Positions 24,954 through 34,478 of a stretch of DNA of 64,000 nt are shown here, piece by piece (position 1 is the stretch's first letter; every line of letters starts with the position of its first letter). Where the stretch lies: the NCBI RefSeq assembly GCF_005884405.1, contig NZ_VCAO01000002.1, positions 62,001 through 126,000 of the forward strand, written 5' to 3'. The stretch comes from Qipengyuania marisflavi. Its GTDB lineage: Bacteria; Pseudomonadota; Alphaproteobacteria; Sphingomonadales; Sphingomonadaceae. Under the pieces are notes generated by a model that saw only the letters and a program-made list of their open reading frames with translations, was not told the DNA's origin and made no database searches. Both the position numbers and the translations under genes were made by a program.

Positions 24954-27900
24954 ATGAAAACGTTTCACGAAAATACAATTAAGGGTCTTGCGGTCTCGGT
25001 TTCCGCACTCGCACTGGTAGCCGGTGCGCCTGCATGGGCGCAGACTTCGCAGCCTTCTGGCGTAACGTCCAACGAAACCCAGACCATCGATTGCGATGAC
25101 TATGTCAACGCGCCCGACGGCACTGTAATCCCGGTAGAGTGCGACAACGCACCTGTCGACGTGACGGGTACGGGCGCGGACGGCTCGGTTACGCCGGGCT
25201 CGATCGTTGTTACTGGTTCGCGCATTAAGCGCGATACCTATAGCAGCATCTCGCCGCTTCAGGTGATCACCACAGAAGCTTCAAATGAACAGGGCTTGTT
25301 TGATCCGTCGCAGATTCTGCAACGTTCGGAATCGGCTTCGGGTCAGCAGATCGACGCCACCTTCCAGGGCTTCGTGCTCAACAACGGTCCGGGTTCGCAG
25401 ACGCTGAACCTGCGCGGCCTTGGTGCCGACCGAACTCTGCTGTTGGTAAATGGCCGGCGTCTCGCGCCGTCGGGTACCGAAGGCGCACCAGTCAATCCTT
25501 CGATCAACCTGCTGCCAGGTTCACTGATCGACCGCTATGACCTGCTGCTTGATGGCGCGTCGTCGGTTTACGGTTCGGACGCTGTCGCAGGTGTCGGTAA
25601 CGTCATTCTCCGCAAGGATTTCGACGGCCTTGAACTTTATGCTCGTGGCGAAATCAACCCGCAGGGCGGCGGCGATGACTATACGGTCAGCGCGGCTTTC
25701 GGTAAGAACTTTGACCGTGGCTTTATCGGCATCGGTGCGGAATATGATTTCCGTGACACTGTTCGCTTTAATGATCGCGATTTCTTCCGCGGTTGCGACA
25801 AGAACTATGAAGTCGATCAGGATGGCAACATCTACACTCTCGGGGTGCGCGATAATGCGGTGGTTCTAAATGCATCGGGTGGCGCAGTTGGCGTTTCAGA
25901 GAACGAATGCAAAATCGGCGGCATTTCAGGTCGTCTCTTCAATCCCTACACTTTCTCAGGTTCGATCTATTATCAGGGGGACAATGGTCTCGCATTCCCG
26001 GGCTTTGTACCTGGCTATAGCGACTCGCAGAATGCCTTTGGTCAGCAGATCGATTTCAACGGAGACGGTATCCGCGACGTCGATTTCCAGAACGTCAACA
26101 CCAATGGATCCAATCTCGACCAAGTGTTCCAGAGCCAGCAGAAGCTCTACAACATCATGGCTTATGGCGAATACACCTTCCCTAGTGAAGTCAATCTGAC
26201 GCCGTTTTTCGAGGCCAATTACAGCCGCGCGGAAATTTTTGCTGACAATGCAGGTACGCCGCAGATTTTCCCGTCGGTACCTGATCTTAACGCTTTCAAC
26301 CCTTGTAACTTTGCAACCAACCCTAATGGTGTTGACTGCCGTCTAGCTGACAATGCGATCAACAATTTCCCAATCTATAGCCCGACCGGGGGTTTTAATG
26401 GCAGCTCGTTCTCGGGAATCAATCTGCCGGTTCTGCCAATCGTTTCGGTTCGCGGTGATCGTAATAACACCGATGTTGTTCAGGAACAGTACCGCGGCGT
26501 GATTGGCGTACGCGGCGATTTGCCTTTCATCGATCCAAGCTGGACGTTTGAAGTTTCGGGCGTGTATTCGCGCTCTGAAGGTACTTCTGTCCGGCGCGGT
26601 ATCCGTGAGGACAAGCTGGCGTTTGCGCTGGGTATCGATCCCACTGGCGATTTCAACGGTGACGGAATTGTAGACAACGACACCGACGCCAACGGCGACG
26701 GCATCCCCGACAATCCTGGTGACGGTATCGCAGATGATTACGATTCAGACTATGATGTCTTCGGTGCCTTTGGTGATCCGCTCTTTATTGGTGCCTGTAA
26801 TGGCGCCGGTCTCGCCAATCCCGACCTAGCAGCATCAGATCTGCTTCAGGGTTGTGTGCCGGTAAATCTGTTCGCTCCCAGCCTTCTGACTGGGGCAATT
26901 GGTGATTTCGCTTCGCAGGCTGAACGCGATTATGTCTTCGGTGTTCGCAGCTTCGATACCACTTATGAGCAGATGATCGGTAACGCCTTCATCACCGGTG
27001 ATCTTTTTGATCTCCAGGGCGGCCCCGCTGGCGCTGTGCTGGGTGTTGAAATCCGCAAGGACAGGATCGATTCGCAGCCGAATGATGTCGCTTCTAATGG
27101 CCTGTTCTTCGGCTTCTTCCGTGACCGCGGCGCCGTTGGCAGCAAGGTGACCAAGGAAATATTTGCGGAGCTCGATCTTCCGCTGACGGCTGATAAGCCT
27201 TGGGTGCGCGAATTGAGCCTCAATGTCTCCGGTCGGCTTACCGATGACGAAATCTATGGCACAAACTACACCTACTCGCTCAAGGCGGGCTGGCGCCCGG
27301 TTGACCCGCTGTTGCTGAAGTTCAGTTATGGTACGTCGTTCCGTGCTCCAAACCTTCGCGAAAACTTCCTGCTGGGTCAGTCGGGCTTCCTGACACTGTT
27401 CGATCCGTGTGCTGTTCCTGCCAACGCTTATTTCCCGCTGGCTGGTGGGTATGATCCCACTCAGGATGAGCGTGATCCGCAAGTGCTTGCTGCTTGTCGT
27501 CGCGAAGGGCGCGATCCGACAACGGTCGGGACCAACGGTGTAACCACTATCCAGAGCACCAGCATTGAAGTGGAAACTCAGGGTAGCTTGGACATCGATC
27601 CGGAAACGTCACGTTCGCTGACGGCCGGCTTCGCTTTCGAAGAAACACTTGGTGACGGATTTGATGTGGCGCTGGGCGCAAGCTATTTCGATATCAAGGT
27701 GAAGAATGCCATTGTCGAACTGAGTTCACAGTTCGCCATCAACGATTGCTTCACCCGCAGCGATGGTCAGCGTAGTACGTTTTGTGATGTCCTCACCTAC
27801 GGTGCGACCGCGGGCAGCCGCCAGCTGATCACCGATGTGACGCCGATCTTCCTGAACCAGGATGCAGAGAGCGTTCGCGGCATCGATTTCAGCGCCAACT

Positions 27901-28487
27901 TTGGCAAAGAAGTCACCTTTGGCAACACTCTGGTTGATTTCGGTCTGAACCTTCGTGCCAACCATTTGATCGAACGCAGTTCGCTGTTTGTGGGTGATGA
28001 TGGCCAACCGATCCGTTCGGATGTCACCGGTGAGTTTGGCTTCCCGAAATGGACTGGCCGCGCTGCTTTCACTGCTGACGTGGATAAGTTCCGCTTCACA
28101 TGGACGACGCGCTACATCGGTGCGGTCGAACAGAACGAAGATGGTATTGACGCATTCAGCGATGCCTTTGGCAATGGTCCCGATGGCAATCCCACCGGCT
28201 TCTTCAGCGATACTTGCCTTGGTGGCGGTTCGGCGAATGGCGTGGTTCCGGGTGACGGTCGTTATTGCCGGGACGTTGGTTTCGCCAAGGAGCAGTTCCT
28301 GCACACCGCATCGATCCGTTATCGCGCTGATACGTTCACGATCATTGCTGGTGTTGATAACATCTTTAACACCGCTCCGCCGCTGGTTGACAGCAGCGAA
28401 GTCCTTGCCATCGCCAACACTGCGATCGGTAACGGCTATGACTATGACGGCCGCGAATTCTTCCTCTCGGTCGAGAAAAAGTTCTGA
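24954..28487 (+). CDS. TonB-dependent outer-membrane receptor
   Basis: A 1177-residue protein with a signal peptide (cleavage near AWA-Q, residue 30). A spacer of about 50 residues contains a cysteine pair (DCDDYV, VECDN). The plug domain follows, with TonB-box-like SIVVTGSRI, then LNLRGLGADRTLLLVNGRRL and SSVYGSDAVAGVGNVILRKD, and then the beta-barrel ending in FFLSVEKKF with terminal Phe. The substrate is unknown. Odd features are DFNGDGI-type acidic loops (about residues 368 and 565-600) like calcium-binding motifs. Third-position codon use is richer in T than in neighbouring genes, which may reflect high expression. The ATG at 24954 has GGAG upstream. Confidence 0.95.
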   Translation: MKTFHENTIKGLAVSVSALALVAGAPAWAQTSQPSGVTSNETQTIDCDDYVNAPDGTVIPVECDNAPVDVTGTGADGSVTPGSIVVTGSRIKRDTYSSISPLQVITTEASNEQGLFDPSQILQRSESASGQQIDATFQGFVLNNGPGSQTLNLRGLGADRTLLLVNGRRLAPSGTEGAPVNPSINLLPGSLIDRYDLLLDGASSVYGSDAVAGVGNVILRKDFDGLELYARGEINPQGGGDDYTVSAAFGKNFDRGFIGIGAEYDFRDTVRFNDRDFFRGCDKNYEVDQDGNIYTLGVRDNAVVLNASGGAVGVSENECKIGGISGRLFNPYTFSGSIYYQGDNGLAFPGFVPGYSDSQNAFGQQIDFNGDGIRDVDFQNVNTNGSNLDQVFQSQQKLYNIMAYGEYTFPSEVNLTPFFEANYSRAEIFADNAGTPQIFPSVPDLNAFNPCNFATNPNGVDCRLADNAINNFPIYSPTGGFNGSSFSGINLPVLPIVSVRGDRNNTDVVQEQYRGVIGVRGDLPFIDPSWTFEVSGVYSRSEGTSVRRGIREDKLAFALGIDPTGDFNGDGIVDNDTDANGDGIPDNPGDGIADDYDSDYDVFGAFGDPLFIGACNGAGLANPDLAASDLLQGCVPVNLFAPSLLTGAIGDFASQAERDYVFGVRSFDTTYEQMIGNAFITGDLFDLQGGPAGAVLGVEIRKDRIDSQPNDVASNGLFFGFFRDRGAVGSKVTKEIFAELDLPLTADKPWVRELSLNVSGRLTDDEIYGTNYTYSLKAGWRPVDPLLLKFSYGTSFRAPNLRENFLLGQSGFLTLFDPCAVPANAYFPLAGGYDPTQDERDPQVLAACRREGRDPTTVGTNGVTTIQSTSIEVETQGSLDIDPETSRSLTAGFAFEETLGDGFDVALGASYFDIKVKNAIVELSSQFAINDCFTRSDGQRSTFCDVLTYGATAGSRQLITDVTPIFLNQDAESVRGIDFSANFGKEVTFGNTLVDFGLNLRANHLIERSSLFVGDDGQPIRSDVTGEFGFPKWTGRAAFTADVDKFRFTWTTRYIGAVEQNEDGIDAFSDAFGNGPDGNPTGFFSDTCLGGGSANGVVPGDGRYCRDVGFAKEQFLHTASIRYRADTFTIIAGVDNIFNTAPPLVDSSEVLAIANTAIGNGYDYDGREFFLSVEKKF

Positions 28488-28517
28488 TTGTCAGCTAAGC
28501 GATAAGCGAACAACAAG

Positions 28518-28548
28518 AGGGGCGGGGGTTTTCTCCCGCCCCTTTTTT
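28518..28548 (+). terminator. Intrinsic terminator after TonB-dependent receptor
   Basis: AGGGGCGGG at 28518-28526 pairs with CCCGCCCCT at 28535-28543 around an eight-base loop, followed by TTTTT. This classic strong structure lies about 30 bases after the receptor stop, so the receptor is probably transcribed alone. Confidence 0.92.
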
Positions 28549-28671
28549 GTGCCAGCTTCCGAAGCGGCAGGCAGTGACCAAGCCCGTGCGCTGCGGCGAA
28601 GTCTTGGTCTGGCGTTTTCAATCTGATAGATCATCCCGGCACATTTGATCCATCCGAGAGGAAATTCGCCG

Positions 28672-29157
28672 ATGTCACCTATGTACGCCATTGCAACGCT
28701 CGCTCTGGCCCCGTTGGCCGCTCTAACTGCCCAGATAGCGCACGCCCAGACCCAGCCTGCGGACAGCCCGTTGCTGCCGTGCCGCGCGATTGAGAAGAAG
28801 TCCGATCGGCTTGAATGCTACGACCGCGCGATGGATGCGGTTTACGGTGTCGATCAGGCGCTGATGCAGCAGCGTGAGGAAAGCCGCCGCAATAATTTTG
28901 GCGATGCTGATGCTGCGCAAGAGGACCGCGCCACGGAAATCACCGCCACGATCACCAATATGGATTACGATCAGCGCTATGACATCCTCCAGATCGAACT
29001 CGACAATGGGCAGGTATGGCGCGCGACGTCGCTGGGCGCGCTGCGTAACGGCTTTGAGCGCGGGCAGGTTGTTTTGATCAAGAAAAGCGGTCTGGGTGGT
29101 TACAAGCTGACAATGGAAGGCCGGAACGGCTTTCGCGGCGTGCAACGCGTCCGGTGA
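28672..29157 (+). CDS. Exported protein with Cys-pair motif, function unknown
   Basis: A 161-residue protein with a signal peptide (cleavage near AHA-Q). Just after it comes PCRAIEKKSDRLECYDRA: two cysteines 13 residues apart in a pattern I have seen in several alphaproteobacterial periplasmic proteins, likely a disulphide. The C-terminal half is beta-rich (YDILQIELDNGQVWRATSL, GQVVLIKKSGLGGYKLTMEG). No function can be assigned. The ATG at 28672 has GAGAGGA upstream. The stop overlaps the start of the TPR/oxygenase gene, so the two are co-translated. Confidence 0.75.
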   Translation: MSPMYAIATLALAPLAALTAQIAHAQTQPADSPLLPCRAIEKKSDRLECYDRAMDAVYGVDQALMQQREESRRNNFGDADAAQEDRATEITATITNMDYDQRYDILQIELDNGQVWRATSLGALRNGFERGQVVLIKKSGLGGYKLTMEGRNGFRGVQRVR

Positions 29158-30956
29158 TGGATGCGCGCGGCGCGCAGCACGCTCTGGCACAGGCGCAGCT
29201 TGCTCTCCAGCAGGGTAGGCCTGGTGAAGCCAAAACGCTGCTCGCCGGATTGAGACGCCAGCTCCCGCGCGAAAAGGCCATACTCTATCTCAGCGCCAGA
29301 GCAGAGCGGGCTGCGGGCGACCACGCTGCGGCTGCAGCTTACCTGCGCAAGGCCACCAAAGCCGCTCCGAAGGAAGCGCCACTATGGGCGGAGCTGGGCC
29401 AATCGCTCGACGATGCCGGATCGCCGCGTGACGCGGTGCGCGCCTATGACCGGGCGTTGCAACTGGCGCCGGCGCTGATTGATGCTGCGATTGATCGCGC
29501 GGTGGTACGCGCTCGGGCGCTGGGCGAGGCTGCGGGACTGGACGAGCTGCGTGCGCTGGCGGCGGCCAATCCGCAGCATTTGCGGGCCTGGCGCAATCTG
29601 GCGATCCTCGAGCGCGAGGCACTGGCTCCCGAACGTTCCAGCGCGGCAGCCGATCACGTGCTGCACATGGCGCCCGGCGATGCCAAGGCGCTGGCTTGCA
29701 AGGCCTATGCGCAGTTCGATGCGGGCGCCCCCAGCGCGGGCCTGTTCGCCAAGGCGCGTGACAGTGATCCGCGTAATCCCGATCTTGTTCTGAAGCACGC
29801 GGCTGCGCTCCACGCAGAGGGGCATTCGGACGAAGGCGAGCGCCTGCTTGATGCCGTCACCGCGGCCAATCCGCATTGGGTGGAAGCGCACCGCACCTTG
29901 GCGCAATTGCGCTGGGAGGCGCAGACGGGTCCAGATCCGCTGGCCAGTTTCGTGCGCGCTGAAGCTGGTGGAGCGTTGCCGGCGGAAGTGTGGGTGGAGC
30001 ACGCGAGGCTGGCTGAACGGTTTGCGGACTCTCAGGCGGCAGATGCCATTATCGCCCGTGCCAGCGAGGCCATGGGGCCAAACCTGCAAATCGACCTGAT
30101 CGCTGCCCAGATTGCGTGTGAGGCAGATGATTTTGCCGGGCGCGAGGCTGAGATTGCGAAAATCCGCGATCGGCACGATCCTGCGGCGGCTTTGACCCTG
30201 TGCCGCTGGTTGGGGCGGATGCACCGGTTTGACGAGCTTTGCGAACGTAGTGAGGCCTTGTGGAAGCGGGGGTTTGGCCGTGATGTCCTGCCCTACGTCG
30301 CGCTTGGGTGGCGGGGTATCGACGATCCGCGCTGGGAATGGCTTGAGCGCGGGGGCGGGTTTGTTCGCGCGATGGATCTGGCTGGCGAGATTGACGATCT
30401 GGAGGCATTGGCGGCACGTTTGCGGAGCCTGCACCGGACCAAACACCACCCGCTTGAGCAATCTCTGCGCGGCGGTACGCAAACCGATGGCATGCTGTTT
30501 GCGAACAGCAGCCCCGAGATCCGGCAGTTGCGCGATGTTATCGAGGCAGCGATTGCCCACTATCTGGCGGAGCTTCCCAAGGCGGACCGCAAGCATCCGT
30601 TGTTGTCATTGCCGCGCGATCATCACCGCTTTGCGGGCGCGTGGTCGGTGCGACTGGCGGGAGGGGGCTTCCACGTCCAGCATTTCCATCAGGCGGGCGA
30701 TCTGAGCTCTGCCTGTTACATCGCCTTGCCTGACGGCCTGGGAGCGGGCGCGGGAAGTGACGGCGCAGCGGCGCATGCGGGCTGGCTCAGCGTAGGCGAA
30801 CCGCCTGCGGAGTTTGGTCTGGATTGGGAACCGCTCAAGCTGATCGAGCCGCGTGAGGGGCTGCTGGCGCTGTTCCCTTCGTGGAGCTGGCATGGCACGC
30901 GGCCATTCGCAGCCGGAGAGCGGCTCACCGTCGCATTCGACGTCGCGCTAGGCTGA
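29154..30956 (+). CDS. TPR protein with C-terminal 2-oxoglutarate/Fe(II) oxygenase-like domain
   Basis: A 600-residue protein without signal peptide. Residues 1-330 or so are helical tandem repeats of TPR type (AAYLRKATKAAPKEAPLWAE and similar). The last 110 residues match the putative 2OG-Fe(II) oxygenase family (2OG-FeII_Oxy_5 type). HVQHFH supplies the first His in GGFHVQHFHQAGDLSSACY, and WHGTRPF with a following Arg (GERLTVAFDV) supplies the second His and the 2-oxoglutarate-binding Arg. Family members presumably hydroxylate an unknown protein or small substrate. GTG at 29154 overlaps the previous stop; an ATG at 29157 is an equally good start. Confidence 0.82.
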   Translation: MMDARGAQHALAQAQLALQQGRPGEAKTLLAGLRRQLPREKAILYLSARAERAAGDHAAAAAYLRKATKAAPKEAPLWAELGQSLDDAGSPRDAVRAYDRALQLAPALIDAAIDRAVVRARALGEAAGLDELRALAAANPQHLRAWRNLAILEREALAPERSSAAADHVLHMAPGDAKALACKAYAQFDAGAPSAGLFAKARDSDPRNPDLVLKHAAALHAEGHSDEGERLLDAVTAANPHWVEAHRTLAQLRWEAQTGPDPLASFVRAEAGGALPAEVWVEHARLAERFADSQAADAIIARASEAMGPNLQIDLIAAQIACEADDFAGREAEIAKIRDRHDPAAALTLCRWLGRMHRFDELCERSEALWKRGFGRDVLPYVALGWRGIDDPRWEWLERGGGFVRAMDLAGEIDDLEALAARLRSLHRTKHHPLEQSLRGGTQTDGMLFANSSPEIRQLRDVIEAAIAHYLAELPKADRKHPLLSLPRDHHRFAGAWSVRLAGGGFHVQHFHQAGDLSSACYIALPDGLGAGAGSDGAAAHAGWLSVGEPPAEFGLDWEPLKLIEPREGLLALFPSWSWHGTRPFAAGERLTVAFDVALG

Positions 30957-31056
30957 ATTTCTGACATATCGGATGAGTGCGCAGTCTTGGCCGCGCCTCC
31001 CTGCACTCAAGAATTTCTGAGCGAGCAATTACGGTATTGGGCTGAGGATTCTGGAC

Positions 31057-31087
31057 AAAAAGAAAGGCGGGCCGAAGCCCGCCTTTC
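31057..31087 (-). terminator. Intrinsic terminator of second TonB-dependent receptor
   Basis: On the minus strand an 11-pair perfect stem (31062-31072 with 31077-31087) closes on a very stable TTCG tetraloop and runs into TTTTTG. It lies about 25 bases after the receptor stop at 31112. Confidence 0.93.
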
Positions 31088-31111
31088 CTGTTTGTACCGA
31101 TTTCGAACTGC

Positions 31112-34100
31112 TTAGAATTCGAGGGTCGCGCTTGCGAAGATGCGACGGCCAACCGGATCGTAGGTTTCGACATAGGTGTTGCCGTTGCTGCCACCGAAGT
31201 TGGAGGCGATGATCGGCGGTTCCTTGTCGAGGATGTTGTTGACACCGAAACGCAGCGTAACCGGATCGAGCTGATACGAAAGCGTCAGATCGAAATAGCT
31301 CTGCGAGCCGATATTGGCAGTGGTGACCTGCGAACCTGTGCCGAGATCGTCGTCAGTGCTCGTCTGATCCCAATCGACTGGGCCAAAGTACCGCCAGCGT
31401 CCCGAGAGGCCAATTCCGCCGTCGAACTGATATCCGATGCGAAGCTGATGGCGCCAGTCAGGCTGCGGCGAGCCGCAGGTGTTACCATGATAACCGGCAC
31501 AATCGTACACGCCATCATTACCGTTGACCGCAGCACCCGTATCGAACTCGAAATTGTCGAGATACGTACCAGTGAAACCGATAGTTACCCGGCCCGGTCC
31601 GATCGAGCGGTTATACGCCGCTGAGATATCGACACCTTCGGTCGAGACGCCACCGACATTCTGCGTCACGTTGGTCACGAAACCACCGTTGACCCACAAG
31701 GCAAGGCTACCGGGAGCGCGCGTAACTGCATTGCAGAACAACGGATCGCCGGTCTGGCCACACAGGTTGAGGACGCTCTGCGCGCCCAGGGTCGAAATCG
31801 CCGAGTCTACCGAGATGTTATAGTAGTCAACCGCGAGACTGAAACCGGGAAGGATATCGCGAGGATCAAGCACAACACCGGCGGTATAGGTGTCAGCCTT
31901 TTCCGGGTTTACGTTCACGTTGCCACCGATGAACTGGTTGTACTGACCAGCCGGGCTAGCGGCGATTGAGCCGTACCGGTTGGCGGGTACACCCAGGTTC
32001 TGACACTGAGCAACCGTGAAGTCGGGGTTTGCGCCTGCGCAGGGATCGCTGCCGCTGAACAGCGCCACACGGCTGGGCGAGAACAGTTCAAGGATGTTAG
32101 GAGCACGGACCGCGCGGTTGTAACCCCCGCGGAACTTGACCCATTCAACCGGAGCAAATTCAACGAGCGCCTTGTAGGTGTCAGTCTGCGCGCCAGTGCT
32201 GTAGTCCGAATAGCGATATCCGAGTTCGAACGCCAGCAGATCGACAAAACCGTCCTCGATCAGCGGGATGCGAAGTTCGCCGAAGACTTCCTTCACATCG
32301 AAGCGGCCTTCAACATCGAGCTGCGGGCTACCCTGGCCGGCACCGTCCTGCGTCTGGAAAGCGAGATCGTTGCGGGTCGAAAGCAACTCTTCACGATACT
32401 CGGCACCGATTGCAAAACCGATTGGGCTGGCATTGCCGATGCTCATCAGATCGCCGGCGATATAGGCATTGACGATCACTTCTTCCACTTCGCCCTTCGA
32501 AAGGAGCGGAATGTTGACGTAATCGATTGCGGCCTGAGTGATGCCATCACGCGGATCACCGCTGGTTACGATACCAGGGCCCTGGAACGGATTGTAAACC
32601 GAACAGGATGGATCGGTACCATCGACAACCGACTGACAGACAACGTTGCCATTGGCGTCGGTGGTCGCCTGAAGCGCATTGCGCAGACGCGAGACCGAGA
32701 AGTCGTTGTTGTAGACCTGGCTGAAGATCGTGGTGCCGTACTGGACCGACGCGTCGTAACGGATGTTGTCGGTGATCGGACCACGCAGGCCGCCAACCAT
32801 GCGATAAGCGGTGTGACGAAGATCGTCGAAACGCGGACCACCTTCGACGTTACGCTTGCCGATATAGATCGGAACGATGCCGGCACCGGTAGGATCGGTA
32901 TCGGCTACGCCGTCACCGTCGGTGTCGATAAAGTCGCCATTTTCTTCAACGCCGTCGATTGCATTACACAGGAATGCGCCCTGACCAGCGGTGAACAGCG
33001 GGCTGTTGCAATCCAGATTGTACTGTTCGGCAAAGAATGTGCCGGACTGTGCGATCTGAGCCTGCGACCGATCGTCCATGAACATGAATTCGGCATAGGC
33101 AGTGATCGCCGGCGAGATTTCATAATCGCCGAAGAAACCAGCCGTATATCGGGTGTCGGGACGCTGGAAGTAGTTGATCGGGTTGTAGTTATAGGCTGCG
33201 AACGGACGGCTGAAGTCGTCCGATCCGTCAGCTACAAGCGTGCCGAACAGGTTGAAGAACGGATCGGTGACGGTCGCGTATGGCGCCGTCGAGGAGCCAC
33301 CGCACGATGCGTTGTCGTTGTTGCCACCACCGGTGAGGGCGCAGAACGAATAGTCACGGTCGCCAAGGAACAGCGCCTCGACTTCGCGATAGCCGACATA
33401 GCCGGTTACGTGGCCGCGGCCATCGTCGAAGGCAGCGCCGACCGACAGTTCAACATTATACTGCTGACCGCCAACCGTATTGCCGCTCGGCGGAGTGAAG
33501 CCGCGCGCATCATTACGGTCGAGGATGGTCTGGCCATCGCCGCGAACGACCTGGTTGGTGTCGTTGTCGTGCTGATAGAAGCCGTAGGTTGCATCGAGGC
33601 GAACGCCTTCGAAATCGGTGTCCATGACGAAGTTGACAACGCCGGCAACAGCGTCGGCACCGTAGGTTGCAGAAGCGCCGCCGGTGAGAACTTCAACACG
33701 TTCGATCAGACCAGCAGGGATCTGGTTAAGATCGGCTGCGGGCAGCGCGGGATCGCCCGGCTGCAAACGGCGACCATTGACCAGCACTAGGGTGCGCGAG
33801 GTGCCGAGACCGCGAAGATCGACCGTTGCGGTGCCGCTGGCGCCGTTGGCGATAAAGGCGTTCTGGCCGCCGACAACCTGCGGCAGCGAGTTGAGCAGAT
33901 CTTCCACGCGGACGGTGCCGGTGTCAGCCACTTCCTGTGCACCGACGACGGTGACGGGGCTGGCGCTTTCGACTTCGGGACGGCCGATACGCGAGCCGGT
34001 AACGATAATCGCGTTGGTTTCAGTGACGGTCGGATCGTCGACGGTTGAATCGTCGGCGGGGCCAACCTGGGCGAAGGCAGGCTGCGAAAGCAGTGCCAGG

Positions 34101-34150
34101 CCAAGTACGGCAGGAGCCGCGCTGGCTTTGAGATAGCTGTGAATTTTCAC
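31112..34150 (-). CDS. TonB-dependent outer-membrane receptor
   Basis: A 1012-residue protein. GTG at 34150 is taken as start: it begins a signal peptide (VKIHSYLKASAAPAVLGLAL, cleavage near AFA-Q) and AGAGGA precedes it; the longer in-frame start at 34240 would place about 30 polar residues before the signal. The TonB box AIIVTGSRI and plug motifs VDLRGLGTSRTLVLVNGRRL and ASATYGADAVAGVVNFVMD are clear, and the barrel ends in RRIFASATLEF with terminal Phe. It carries a DTDGDGVAD acidic loop near residue 415. It converges on the 24954-30956 block and its substrate is unknown. Confidence 0.95.
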   Translation of the reverse strand: MKIHSYLKASAAPAVLGLALLSQPAFAQVGPADDSTVDDPTVTETNAIIVTGSRIGRPEVESASPVTVVGAQEVADTGTVRVEDLLNSLPQVVGGQNAFIANGASGTATVDLRGLGTSRTLVLVNGRRLQPGDPALPAADLNQIPAGLIERVEVLTGGASATYGADAVAGVVNFVMDTDFEGVRLDATYGFYQHDNDTNQVVRGDGQTILDRNDARGFTPPSGNTVGGQQYNVELSVGAAFDDGRGHVTGYVGYREVEALFLGDRDYSFCALTGGGNNDNASCGGSSTAPYATVTDPFFNLFGTLVADGSDDFSRPFAAYNYNPINYFQRPDTRYTAGFFGDYEISPAITAYAEFMFMDDRSQAQIAQSGTFFAEQYNLDCNSPLFTAGQGAFLCNAIDGVEENGDFIDTDGDGVADTDPTGAGIVPIYIGKRNVEGGPRFDDLRHTAYRMVGGLRGPITDNIRYDASVQYGTTIFSQVYNNDFSVSRLRNALQATTDANGNVVCQSVVDGTDPSCSVYNPFQGPGIVTSGDPRDGITQAAIDYVNIPLLSKGEVEEVIVNAYIAGDLMSIGNASPIGFAIGAEYREELLSTRNDLAFQTQDGAGQGSPQLDVEGRFDVKEVFGELRIPLIEDGFVDLLAFELGYRYSDYSTGAQTDTYKALVEFAPVEWVKFRGGYNRAVRAPNILELFSPSRVALFSGSDPCAGANPDFTVAQCQNLGVPANRYGSIAASPAGQYNQFIGGNVNVNPEKADTYTAGVVLDPRDILPGFSLAVDYYNISVDSAISTLGAQSVLNLCGQTGDPLFCNAVTRAPGSLALWVNGGFVTNVTQNVGGVSTEGVDISAAYNRSIGPGRVTIGFTGTYLDNFEFDTGAAVNGNDGVYDCAGYHGNTCGSPQPDWRHQLRIGYQFDGGIGLSGRWRYFGPVDWDQTSTDDDLGTGSQVTTANIGSQSYFDLTLSYQLDPVTLRFGVNNILDKEPPIIASNFGGSNGNTYVETYDPVGRRIFASATLEF

Positions 34151-34478
34151 TCTGTAGATCCTCTTTTTAAAACCGGTCCCGGAAGGGGTCCCGGTATAAA
34201 AACCCCTGGTTGGGCATAGCCAGTCACGCCGTGCGATCATGGTTTACCTTCCGGTGGAGGCTCGCATTTGCCTTGTGAGAGGGGGGCAATGCAAAGCTTT
34301 TGTTACAAAGGGAACCGATTGGCGCATGCGGTGTTGCCCGCAAAGCACACCCCTGTCGGAGGACACCGATTCCCTCCGAGGGCCGCAGCAATCCAGCGTA
34401 AATGCAACCAAGCGTGCTTGATTCTCCACAATCGCGCACCTAATGCCAGTGGCAATTCGCAACGCATAGGAGAGCGCG
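34151..34478. promoter_or_regulatory. Divergent control region of receptor and thiolase, with direct repeat
   Basis: 328 bases between two divergent genes hold promoters for both. GGTCCCGG occurs twice (34175-34182 and 34187-34194), a direct repeat with 12-base period in the receptor leader, a plausible regulator or structure site. A small hairpin, TCGGAGG (34356-34362) with CCTCCGA (34373-34379), lies in the thiolase-facing half. I see no riboswitch signature. Both elements were found by eye. Confidence 0.4.

Noticed and set aside
32813..33790. Plus-strand frame of about 325 codons opposite the second receptor
   Set aside because: Antisense shadow of an intact TonB-dependent receptor.
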